Below, piece after piece: positions 8,826 to 16,046 of a stretch of DNA of 35,258 bases. The position numbers were made by a program, and so were the translations under genes. Origin of the DNA: Methanomassiliicoccales archaeon. Lineage in GTDB: Archaea > Thermoplasmatota > Thermoplasmata > Methanomassiliicoccales > UBA472. The stretch spans positions 1 through 35,258 of the forward strand of contig JAPKYJ010000024.1 of assembly GCA_026394375.1 (NCBI GenBank), read 5' to 3'. The notes under the pieces were generated by a model. That model was not told the DNA's origin and ran no database searches. It saw nothing but the letters and a program-made list of their open reading frames with translations. Position 1 is the first letter of the stretch. The number at the start of each line of letters is the position of its first letter.

Positions 8826-9702
8826 AGTGGCCATCTACACTCGGGTCTCCACCGAGGACCAGGCGAAGGAAGGCTTCTCGCTCGAGGCACAGAAGGAACG
8901 CCTCTTGGCCTATTGCGACGCGCAGGGCTGGGAATTCGCATGTTTCTACCAAGAAGACGGGCATTCCGGACGCAACACCAAGCGTCCAGCATATCAGAGG
9001 ATGCTGCAGGAAAGGGATACCTGGGACATCATTCTGGTCATGAAGATGGACCGCATACACCGCAACAGCAAGAACTTCATGATCATGATGGAAGACCTAG
9101 AGAAATGGGGGAAGAAGTTCACCAGCATGAACGAGTCGTTGGACACCTCTACCGCCGTCGGTCGGTTCGTGGTCGACATCATCCAGCGCATCGCCCAGCT
9201 GGAGAGCGAGCAGATAGGCGAGAGGACCTATATGGGCATGAGGCAGAAGGCGGAATCCGGTTCAGGACTACTGGGGTTCAACATACCTTTCGGCTATCGG
9301 TTCGAATGCGGAAAACTGGTGCCAGTCGAGCAAGAAGCTGCTCTAGTCAGGTATGTCTACGCATCCTATCAGAGCGGCAAGACCATGAACTGGATGGCCT
9401 GGGATCTGAACAACAATTCCCTTGGGACCAAGAGGGATGGAAAATGGTCGGTCTGGTCCATAAGCAGGATGCTCCGCAATCCTCTGTACGCTGGTTATCT
9501 GAGATGGGATGGCCTGATCATTCCCTCCGATCATGAATCGGTCGTAACCGTAGAGGATTTCAACAGGGTCCAGTTGATGATCACATCGAAGATCAAGGAT
9601 CCTCGTCATAAGAGGTCTATCCAGCTACTGGAAAGGAGCGCGGGTGCGCACATGCAAGGAGAAGCGAGTGTCGCTGTTCTCTCGGAATCCACCACTATCT
9701 GA
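8818..9702 (+). CDS. Short serine recombinase, second of a tandem pair
   Basis: The 294-residue paralogue of the preceding protein has the same order of parts: Ser11 in YTRVSTEDQAKEGFSLEAQ, KMDRIHRNSKNF, VGRFVVDIIQRIAQLESEQ, then a Recombinase domain with GFNIPFGYRF and RMLRNPLYAGYLRWDG. The two proteins are very similar through the catalytic half and diverge in the DNA-binding half, as expected of a tandem duplication whose members read different half-sites. It too lacks a zinc ribbon. The ATG overlaps the previous stop (ATGCCTAG). The stop codon falls beside the second palindrome. All catalytic landmarks are intact, so it is probably active. Confidence 0.88.
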   Translation: MPRVAIYTRVSTEDQAKEGFSLEAQKERLLAYCDAQGWEFACFYQEDGHSGRNTKRPAYQRMLQERDTWDIILVMKMDRIHRNSKNFMIMMEDLEKWGKKFTSMNESLDTSTAVGRFVVDIIQRIAQLESEQIGERTYMGMRQKAESGSGLLGFNIPFGYRFECGKLVPVEQEAALVRYVYASYQSGKTMNWMAWDLNNNSLGTKRDGKWSVWSISRMLRNPLYAGYLRWDGLIIPSDHESVVTVEDFNRVQLMITSKIKDPRHKRSIQLLERSAGAHMQGEASVAVLSESTTI

Positions 9703-9715
9703 CATTTGTCGATAG
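9695..9715. promoter_or_regulatory. Right inverted repeat at the end of the recombinase pair
   Basis: CTATC-T-GACA-TT-TGTC-GATAG is an inverted repeat of nine-base arms with one extra base, centred on TT at 9705-9706. It contains the stop codon of the second recombinase and matches the left site in 11 of 13 core positions. The two-base loop makes an RNA terminator less likely than a protein-binding DNA site. Confidence 0.35.
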
Positions 9716-10106
9716 AGAGCACTGCATGATGATACCTGTCGAAAACCCCTCTGGCATTGGATTCCCAGGACGCCTCCACTGGGGGCCCATGCTATCCAGA
9801 TAGAAGATATATAAGTGTTACGGAGAATCGCCCTCTTTGTGGCCATGATCCTTCAATGGCTCACAAATGTGCCTAGGAGCATCGTTCTGCCTCCTGGAAG
9901 TAGAAAAAGCTTATATTCTCGGGTCGGGATGATAGGCCCGTTGGGACTGCTAAGCGCAATCCCGAGACATGACTGGAAGGGAAAGGGGATTACAATGGGG
10001 GTGATGTGCAACACCATTGGGTCAATCCAGTGGCTAGAGTACATCAACTGGGGAATTGAACCTGATCTCATTCTTTTCCGTTGTCTACAAAGGAGGAGAG
10101 AAACAA
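9716..10106 (+). other. Intergenic region with a candidate structured leader
   Basis: No convincing gene is seen. TATATAAG lies at about 9806-9813 and a second TATA-like CTTATATT at 9910-9917. The second would start a transcript near 9938, leaving a leader of about 170 bases before the membrane-protein ATG at 10107. Near that start, TCGGGAT (9924-9930) can pair with ATCCCGA (9959-9965), enclosing a CCC/GGG hairpin. If the first TATA is used instead, the whole structure is transcribed. The 99-residue frame from 9815 crosses the next gene's ribosome binding site and shows no protein-like pattern. Confidence 0.35.
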
Positions 10107-10688
10107 ATGGCTGAAGAAAGAAATCTGCACCTGAAGTTGGCCGGGGCCGAGGTACTAGGTCTCATAATGATTGCCTGGGCCACCTTCGTGGTTGCGATGA
10201 TAGGGTTAAAAGTGATCGATTTTGATGCTCTCGGTGCGACCCTTGCGATGGTTGCCACTGTTAGCACATATGTCGGCGTCGGTCTATTGCTAGCTACACT
10301 GGTCTCATTCTTGAATGAGAATATGCTGTTGACTGCCGCGTTTGGAATTCTGGCATTCTTCTTCCTCGCGTTCCCTGGTTTCGCAACAACTGGGGCAGCT
10401 GCGATGTATGCCACAATCTTCGTTGGCATTGCCCTATTGCTACTCACAGTGGTAGCGTTCATGCAACCAGTGAAATTGCTGCCAATATTGCTGCTCGTCG
10501 CGGCGATATTGTTCTTCGTGTTGGGCGCATGGCTGAACGAGCCAGCTAAGCTGAACACGTCGGACATGCGCATGATCGTTGGCATCTTCTCGCTGCTTGT
10601 ATTCCTGATTTCGGTATACATGGCAGCGGCGATTGGCCTGCTGACAATGAAGGGCAAGCCGGTCCTCCCACTACTGATAACGAAGTAA
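10107..10688 (+). CDS. Six-helix membrane protein, GPR1/FUN34/YaaH (acetate transporter) like
   Basis: ATG 10107 follows AGGAGGAG by 8 bases. The 193-residue product has about six membrane helices. The stretch YVGVGLLLATLVSF, then NENMLLTAAFGILAFFFLAF, resembles the family pattern of a helix, a short loop with Asn, and an AFG-x-GAFW-like helix. The ending VYMAAAIGLL plus GKPVLPLL resembles the family's last helix and its LP ending. The N-terminal NPxPLGL signature is replaced by GAEVLGLIMIAWATF, so this is at best a divergent member. Uptake of acetate or another small acid would be the expected role, but it could be an unrelated six-helix protein. Confidence 0.5.
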   Translation: MAEERNLHLKLAGAEVLGLIMIAWATFVVAMIGLKVIDFDALGATLAMVATVSTYVGVGLLLATLVSFLNENMLLTAAFGILAFFFLAFPGFATTGAAAMYATIFVGIALLLLTVVAFMQPVKLLPILLLVAAILFFVLGAWLNEPAKLNTSDMRMIVGIFSLLVFLISVYMAAAIGLLTMKGKPVLPLLITK

Positions 10689-11205
10689 GGAAGAGGATTG
10701 CAGCCAGAACCCTGAAACCCTTTACATATTCCTCTTTTATCAATGCTCAAGAACAGTCCAGCTGATGATGCTAGGAGCTAGCATTCTTAAGCTCGATCTC
10801 ATCAAGAACGAGTGGCGGGTCTCGGAGTACGTTCCTTTCGGCCCGAACCGGTTGGCCTACGAAGAAAGGCGCCGAACATACCTATAAGACATCGAGAGAC
10901 TCGGGTGGACCACGGCACCTTAGCTTCCTACGTCGGGGAGCCGCCCCTTCATCCTCAACTACCCGCTTCTTCCCCGTTTTGCGTCGTTTCCAAGTTGATA
11001 TTTGGGAGACCGTCGTTGACTTTAATGGATAATATCGGACATTGAACTATTGAAATGACTAATCTTGATAGCGGTATTTGAATTATATAATTGGTTAATC
11101 ACAATATTTAATATATTGATATTGTTATGTATAATTATAAGATGTGCAATAGAAAATATAGTTCTATTGCAGTATATGGATCAACGTAATAAGGAAGGGA
11201 TCAGG
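10689..11205. other. Gene-poor stretch with a possible coding remnant, becoming AT-rich
   Basis: A T-rich tract at 10718-10740 may end the transporter transcript. The frame 10768-10887 (39 codons from ATG ATG) contains EYVPFGPNRLAYEERRR, which faintly recalls the C-terminal YVPFG-x-x-W-x-x-Y-x-x-RR motif of proline dehydrogenase; it may be debris of a lost gene or chance. From about 11020 the sequence becomes strongly AT-rich, with several TATA-like runs (11088-11094, 11130-11136, 11154-11162) ahead of the small regulator gene. Nothing else is supported. Confidence 0.3.
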
Positions 11206-11343
11206 ATGGTCGACGAGAAGACGACGATACAAGTAACGCCGCGGACAAGGGATCGGCTCTACAAGCTGAAGTTCAGAAGGACATATGACCAGTTCCTCAA
11301 CGAGCTGTGTGAAATGTACGAGAGAGAGAACGAAGGCAGTTGA
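11206..11343 (+). CDS. Small ribbon-helix-helix-like protein (antitoxin or regulator type)
   Basis: The 45-residue frame from ATG 11206 has a basic strand (TTIQVTPRTRDRLYKLKF) followed by two short helices (YDQFLNELCEMYERE). This is the layout of VapB/CopG-like ribbon-helix-helix proteins, which bind operators as dimers through the N-terminal strand. The frame continues upstream to 11065, but that part is a low-complexity Ile/Leu string from AT-rich DNA. ATG 11176 is a second possible start. No strong Shine-Dalgarno is seen. A small ORF with an excellent ribosome site follows 20 bases later, so the two may form a unit. No recognisable toxin is present. Confidence 0.55.
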   Translation: MVDEKTTIQVTPRTRDRLYKLKFRRTYDQFLNELCEMYERENEGS

Positions 11344-11363
11344 GAATTGGAGAGGAGGAACGA

Positions 11364-11501
11364 ATGACTGAGGCCCCATATACCCTCAGACAGATTGAAC
11401 CACGAAACGCTCTAGCCAGCTTCCCAATCAAGCAAACAAGGATCATTTATTCGTCCAATGAACGAATTCGTTCAATATACACAATTGCAGAAATTATTTA
11501 G
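11364..11501 (+). CDS. Small 45-residue protein of unknown function
   Basis: This frame starts ATG 11364, preceded by GGAGAGGAGG with good spacing (about 5 bases), the best ribosome binding site in the AT-rich region. It lies 20 bases after the ribbon-helix-helix gene. The product begins MTEAPYTLRQIEPRNALASF and ends with IYTIAEII at TAG 11499-11501. No known domain, signal peptide or membrane helix is seen. It may be an intact microprotein or the 5' remnant of a longer gene. A 16-base perfect palindrome lies within its second half (11459-11474). Confidence 0.4.
   Translation: MTEAPYTLRQIEPRNALASFPIKQTRIIYSSNERIRSIYTIAEII
11459..11474. repeat. 16-base perfect palindrome
   Basis: TGAACGAATTCGTTCA is identical on both strands. 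It lies inside the 45-residue ORF just downstream of the ribbon-helix-helix gene. Such sites suit dimeric DNA-binding proteins, but no partner copy was found by eye. Confidence 0.5.
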
Positions 11502-12182
11502 CTATTAGCGTTTTGAGCTAAAATTAAATCTGCTTCTTGACGAATGTACATTCTCGGTGTTTCTTCTCTCTCCTCAGTCTCCGCTGACATCCCTCATCGA
11601 GAATTGCTTCGATGATCGGTAGAGCTCTAAGGAGCCATCATCATTTCTTTCACTTCACCAGCATCGCTTTATTCACACTAGAGAGGGCTGTTGCTGGAAG
11701 CCATAACCAAGACAGATACCCACATAGCGTTCACCACATTCATTCCTGCCATCGTCTGGATGTATATCATCAGCCCCTGGCCTCATATCGTCGATTGGAA
11801 CTGCGTCCTCTATTCGTGCACGGATTTGGACATCATAGCTTATTGCTTAATATATTGCTTAAGATGCGTAAGCAGCTTAAAATAATTAGATGTGATAGGA
11901 ACACCTACGGAAATAAGACAAGCCGTCCCATCTGTCGCAGATTTCACGTATTCGTATGTTATTAAATATTTAGTGATATCGCAACATATGATAATAATTA
12001 AATATTATCTAATAGCAGCGACAAGAATGGTGCCCAATCCCAAGCATCTCGAAATTAGGCGCATTTCGCTCGGATTCAAGGGGTCCGACTATCCCCATCT
12101 GGATGAGGTGCTAATCGTCTATTAGTTTATATATGAGCCGACACATACTTAATTCACTCAGGGAAACCTGGAGGATGAAAGG
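11502..12182. other. AT-rich region with no supported gene, possible gene debris
   Basis: Short frames occur but none has a ribosome site and a protein-like composition. Bases 11700-11860 read on plus as FTTFIPAIVWMYIISPW with G/C-rich third positions, like a coding fragment. Bases 12030-12125 read MVPNPKHLEIRRISLGFKGS and also look coding-like. Both may be remnants of decayed genes. The 3' end holds the promoter of the surface-protein gene. Confidence 0.35.
12126..12133 (+). promoter_or_regulatory. TATA box of the surface-protein gene
   Basis: A consensus-perfect TTTATATA predicts transcription start near 12156. GGAGG at 12170-12174 is 8 bases before ATG 12183, so this mRNA has a short leader with a real ribosome site. 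Confidence 0.7.
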
Positions 12183-14921
12183 ATGGGAAATGCACGCAGA
12201 GCGTTAGTGCTGACACTCATGTTCCTCGCTCCAATTCTTTTTGCGGGGGTCTTCGCGAGTAGCCAGGCTCAGGGACTCATCATCGTTCCTCTTCCAATCG
12301 CAGGTTGGCAGAAGGCCACCCTCGATTCAAGTGGAGGAGCCGGATGGTACCCCTCGATCGCAGTCGACAATTCGGGGAAGCAGCACGTGAGTTACTATGA
12401 CTCCGTACAGCAAGATTTGAAGTATGCCACGAATGCCCCGGGAAACTGGACGTTCACTACGGTGGATAGCATTGGGCAGGTAGGCCTGCACTGTTCTCTT
12501 GCTCTTGATCCTCAGGGAAAGGCGTACATCAGCTACTACGACCTCACGAATCACGCACTTAAGTTCGCCACCAATTCAGGTGGTACTTGGACGAACGTGA
12601 CTGTCGATAGACAGGGCGCAGTGGGCCAATACACATCGATAGCTCTTGACTCCACGGGCAAAGCGTTCATCAGCTACTATGACTGGGATCACGAGTCGCT
12701 CAAGATTGCGAACAACACCGCTGGTCATTGGGTCAACCAGACGGTCGATGATCCATTGGAGAACGTAGGGTCTTACACTCACCTAGCGATCGATGTCCAG
12801 GGCAATGTCCGCATAGCCTACTTCGATTCCACCCAGAACAAGTTGAAGTATGTGACAAACATGGGCGGGAGCTGGGCAGGGGGAGTCCTGGATGACACCG
12901 CCAACGCCGAAGGCGCGAACGACCTGGCACTCAATTCAACAGGTGCGCCCCGAATCCTTTTCTGGACAAACGATCGCATCCTTCGCTACGCAAGCTGTGA
13001 TGAAGGCGTCTGGACGGTTGCTCCAGTAGAAGGTGCGCCGGAGGTCAACGGATTTCCATCCATGGTTATCGACCAGCATGATGCGACACTGATCACATAT
13101 CAGGATTTCGCTAGCCAGACCCTTCACTATGCAGCGAAAGGCACCTCGACTTGGTATCACCTTACGGTGGACTCGACGTCCGCGGTAGGGTATTTCTCCT
13201 CCATCGGCGTCGATGCCAATGATAAGGTGCATATCGTCTATGAAGGAGGGGGACTCGGCCACTTGCTCTACGCCACAAATGCGGGGGCAGGCTGGTACTT
13301 CGACGATGTGGACACAGCTGGTTCCGCTGGCACTTTGAATGCTATTGCCATCGATACGCAGGGCACAGTGCACATCAGCTATGCGGATACTGCGAACGGC
13401 CATCTTATGTACGCCAAGAAGGTTGAGGGAAGCGGCTGGACGAAGGAAGTTGCTGACCCATTCCATGAAATCGGCGAATTAGGGACTTCGATAGCCGTCG
13501 ATTCCAGTGGGAGGGCGCGAATCGCCTATTCAGATGCCTCCAGCAACACCTTGAAATTCGCCACCAACGAGGGCGGGACCTGGATAAACCAGACGATCGC
13601 TTCGGGGCCCGCGGTTCTCAGCTCCATTGTCCTGGATGCCGACGGGCATGCGCACGTGTTCTATTACCTCGGCGGTGTGAACCACCTCAAATATGCCACG
13701 AATAAGGGTGGCAGCTGGGACACGCAAACCATAGACAACTCTGGAACCGTCTCGGGAGGTCCGAGCGCCTTGATCGACAAGAATGGCAAGTTGCATGTCT
13801 TGTACTTCACCAACACAGAGGTCAAGTATGCAACGGACATGGGCGGTTCCTGGGTCACCTCCACGGTGGACGGGGATAGCTCCTCCTTGGGGAGTGGCAT
13901 CTCTCTGACCATGGACAGCCTCGGGCATCTGCACGCAGTCTACTATGTAAGTAATGGAGGCTACCTGATCTACAACACCAATTCCACTGGGACCTGGCAA
14001 CTCAAGGTGATCGAGGGGCCAGGCTTCGTTGGCGGCTGGTGCTCGGTAGGGGTCGGCTCGGACAGAGTGGTCCGAATAGCATATCAAGACAACTCAGAAG
14101 GCAGAATCCTCTACAAGGCAAAGCCCGAGGGCATTTGGATGAAGCAGACCCTGGGCGTCGATGAAGTGGGAAACTACGGTCAAATGGCATTGGACCGATT
14201 CGGAAGGCCATGGATGAGCTTCTATGACTATGTAGACCAGGATCTGCGCGCGGCACAGCTCGTCACATTGCCCTCAGGGCCAGCACAAATAGCGGGGGTC
14301 CGGGGCAATCAAATTGTCGAGGTGACCTGGTTAGCACCGGCGAACAAAGGTGGTGCGACCATTGGCAGCTATAGGGTATTCCACGGTACCAACCAGAACA
14401 ACCTGACACTAGTCGCGACCGTCAATGGCAGCACCTACAGCTACACAGAGACGGGCCTGACCAATGGCGTGCGCATGTACTACGCCGTGGCCGCGGTGAA
14501 CGTCGAGGGTCAAGGAGCTAGATCAGCGGTCATCAGCTCCGTCCCAGCGACCTTGCCATCTCAACCTCTCAATCTCAAGGCAGTCCCAGGCGCGGGCCAG
14601 GTACAGCTTTCATGGGACCCACCTTCTTCGACAGGAGGCATTCCCGTGACTATGTACAAGGTCTACCGGGGCACTGTCCAGACAAGCTTGGCATGGGTCG
14701 CCAATGTGACGGCCGGCACGAGCTACACTGACAGGTCGGTCGAGAACGGCAAGACCTACTACTACCACGTGACGGCGGTCAACGATGTGGACGAAGGAGC
14801 CAACTCCACGACCGTCTCTGCTTCGCCGACGGCGGATGACACCTTACTACTCATCGGTGTCGTCGCCTTGGTGGTCCTGGTGGCAGCGGCAGCGGTCTAT
14901 GTGTTCATGCGGCGCCGGTGA
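12183..14921 (+). CDS. Large surface protein: 14 propeller-type repeats, two FnIII domains, C-terminal anchor
   Basis: The 912-residue product begins with a signal peptide (residues 1 to about 30, hydrophobic core ALVLTLMFLAPILFAGVFA). Residues about 45-696 contain 14 copies of a roughly 47-residue repeat of the form VD..G.VG.Y.SIA.D..G..HISYYD.....LKYATN..G.W, the blade pattern of a beta-propeller; 14 equals two seven-bladed propellers. Two fibronectin type III domains follow (about 697-790 and 791-884). A membrane helix and a short MRRR tail (885-912) anchor it, most of the protein facing outside. Many N-x-S/T sequons suggest N-glycosylation. Likely roles are adhesion, a surface-layer component or polysaccharide binding; none is proven. 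It stands alone with its own promoter. Confidence 0.85.
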   Translation: MGNARRALVLTLMFLAPILFAGVFASSQAQGLIIVPLPIAGWQKATLDSSGGAGWYPSIAVDNSGKQHVSYYDSVQQDLKYATNAPGNWTFTTVDSIGQVGLHCSLALDPQGKAYISYYDLTNHALKFATNSGGTWTNVTVDRQGAVGQYTSIALDSTGKAFISYYDWDHESLKIANNTAGHWVNQTVDDPLENVGSYTHLAIDVQGNVRIAYFDSTQNKLKYVTNMGGSWAGGVLDDTANAEGANDLALNSTGAPRILFWTNDRILRYASCDEGVWTVAPVEGAPEVNGFPSMVIDQHDATLITYQDFASQTLHYAAKGTSTWYHLTVDSTSAVGYFSSIGVDANDKVHIVYEGGGLGHLLYATNAGAGWYFDDVDTAGSAGTLNAIAIDTQGTVHISYADTANGHLMYAKKVEGSGWTKEVADPFHEIGELGTSIAVDSSGRARIAYSDASSNTLKFATNEGGTWINQTIASGPAVLSSIVLDADGHAHVFYYLGGVNHLKYATNKGGSWDTQTIDNSGTVSGGPSALIDKNGKLHVLYFTNTEVKYATDMGGSWVTSTVDGDSSSLGSGISLTMDSLGHLHAVYYVSNGGYLIYNTNSTGTWQLKVIEGPGFVGGWCSVGVGSDRVVRIAYQDNSEGRILYKAKPEGIWMKQTLGVDEVGNYGQMALDRFGRPWMSFYDYVDQDLRAAQLVTLPSGPAQIAGVRGNQIVEVTWLAPANKGGATIGSYRVFHGTNQNNLTLVATVNGSTYSYTETGLTNGVRMYYAVAAVNVEGQGARSAVISSVPATLPSQPLNLKAVPGAGQVQLSWDPPSSTGGIPVTMYKVYRGTVQTSLAWVANVTAGTSYTDRSVENGKTYYYHVTAVNDVDEGANSTTVSASPTADDTLLLIGVVALVVLVAAAAVYVFMRRR

Positions 14922-14938
14922 AGAGCGGAGCCTCAAAC

Positions 14939-14966
14939 CCTTTCATCTCTTCTCATTTTTCCTTAC
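14939..14966 (+). terminator. T-rich tract after the surface-protein gene
   Basis: A pyrimidine run with a five-T cluster (about 14955-14959) begins 20 bases after the stop, consistent with an archaeal terminator. The remainder of the gap to 15211 holds no gene, only C-rich and G-rich runs near 15133-15165 and a weak TATA-like AAGTTTAAG at about 15167. Confidence 0.4.
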
Positions 14967-15211
14967 TTCGGACGCACGGTTACATCTTACCCGAGGTCGC
15001 AGAGGCAGGCGCCTGTAGGACCCCCCCATCGCCCTGTTCGTTGACATTGATCATCGTTGTTACTGTCTGAGCGAGGTCGAGAAAGGAGATCCGAGAGATC
15101 CGTTCCTGAGTCTGGCCGTCCGATGAAGCCAGCCCCCCCTCTCTGTCTACAAAGTCAAAGGGGGTTAAGTTTAAGACATCAATTACGAATCACTTTTCAG
15201 AGGTGCGGGAA

Positions 15212-16045
15212 ATGGGGAGGCTAGGAAGGGGCTGGCAGCTCACCAAGCTCAGCTTCAGGGTGATCAAGAAGGACAAGGAGATACTCCTGTTCCCAGTGAT
15301 ATCTGGGTTGGTGCTCATCTCTCTGTTGGCATCGTTCATGGGCTCGTGGCTCTTCCTCAATGGATTTCAGTTCTCGAACATAATATCGGACTGGACCTTC
15401 TACATTTTCTGGATCGCGTTCTATTTCGTGGGCTACTTCGTGGTCATCTTCTTCAACGTGGCCATGGTGGCCTGTGCCACGAAGCGGCTGGAAGGGGGCG
15501 ATCCGACCGTCCGCTATGGCCTGGGCTTCGCCGCTGGCCGGTTGAAGTACATCGTGCAATGGGCACTGTTCGCCGCCACGGTGGGCTTGATCCTTAGGGC
15601 TCTGAGCGAGAAGGCGGGTTTCCTAGGCAAGCTCATCATCGGCCTGGTGGGAGCGGCCTGGTCCATAGCCACCTACTTCGTAGTGCCGATCATCGCCTTC
15701 GAGGAGGTCGGACCGCTGAAGGCGATCAAGAGCAGCCTGAAGTTGCTGAGGGGCACCTGGGGCGAGGCGCTCATCTCCAACCTGGGATTGGGATTGGTGT
15801 TCATACTGCTGGGAATCGTGGGCATCCTTCCGATATTCATTGCCATTGTCATGGGATCTGTGGAATTGATCATAGTCACCGTGGTTGCTGTCGTCATCTA
15901 CTGGATAATCCTGGCTGTTCTAGCCACGGCCGCCAACCAGGTCCTCATGGCAGCCCTCTACCGCTACGCGAAGACCGGTCAGGTACCTGACCTGTTGCCC
16001 CCGCTCATGGTCAAGAACCCCTGGCAGTATGGAGGACGGAACTAG
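15212..16045 (+). CDS. Multi-pass membrane protein, DUF6159-like
   Basis: ATG 15212 is preferred over GTG 15203 because GAGGTG lies 6 bases ahead of it. The 277-residue product starts GRLGRGWQLTKLSFRVIKKD, then about six membrane helices: two near the start, two around residues 100-150 and two near the end. A conserved-looking loop FEEVGPLKAIKSSLKLLRGTWGE precedes the last helices. The N-terminal pattern (a Trp-containing helix, Ser-x-x-V-h-K-x-D-K-E-h-L-h-F-P) recalls DUF6159 membrane proteins, whose function is unknown. The membership is from memory. Confidence 0.65.
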   Translation: MGRLGRGWQLTKLSFRVIKKDKEILLFPVISGLVLISLLASFMGSWLFLNGFQFSNIISDWTFYIFWIAFYFVGYFVVIFFNVAMVACATKRLEGGDPTVRYGLGFAAGRLKYIVQWALFAATVGLILRALSEKAGFLGKLIIGLVGAAWSIATYFVVPIIAFEEVGPLKAIKSSLKLLRGTWGEALISNLGLGLVFILLGIVGILPIFIAIVMGSVELIIVTVVAVVIYWIILAVLATAANQVLMAALYRYAKTGQVPDLLPPLMVKNPWQYGGRN

Positions 16046-16046
16046 A

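Noticed and set aside
9815-10114. 99-residue frame before the transporter-like gene
   Set aside because: It runs through the strong ribosome site and start of the next gene, and its composition is not protein-like. It is better read as leader sequence.
11612-11965. 117-residue His/Arg-rich frame in the AT-rich region
   Set aside because: No ribosome site, odd composition and no domain. A different frame (11691-11885) looks more coding-like, but it too lacks a start signal.
11892-12125. 77-residue frame ending just before the surface-protein promoter
   Set aside because: The middle is low-complexity Ile/Tyr from AT-rich DNA. Only the last 32 codons look coding-like, so it is listed as debris, not as a gene.
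12300-14230. Repeated DNA in the surface-protein gene as a CRISPR or satellite array
   Set aside because: The repeats are at protein level, about 140 bases long and diverged in DNA sequence. They encode propeller blades.
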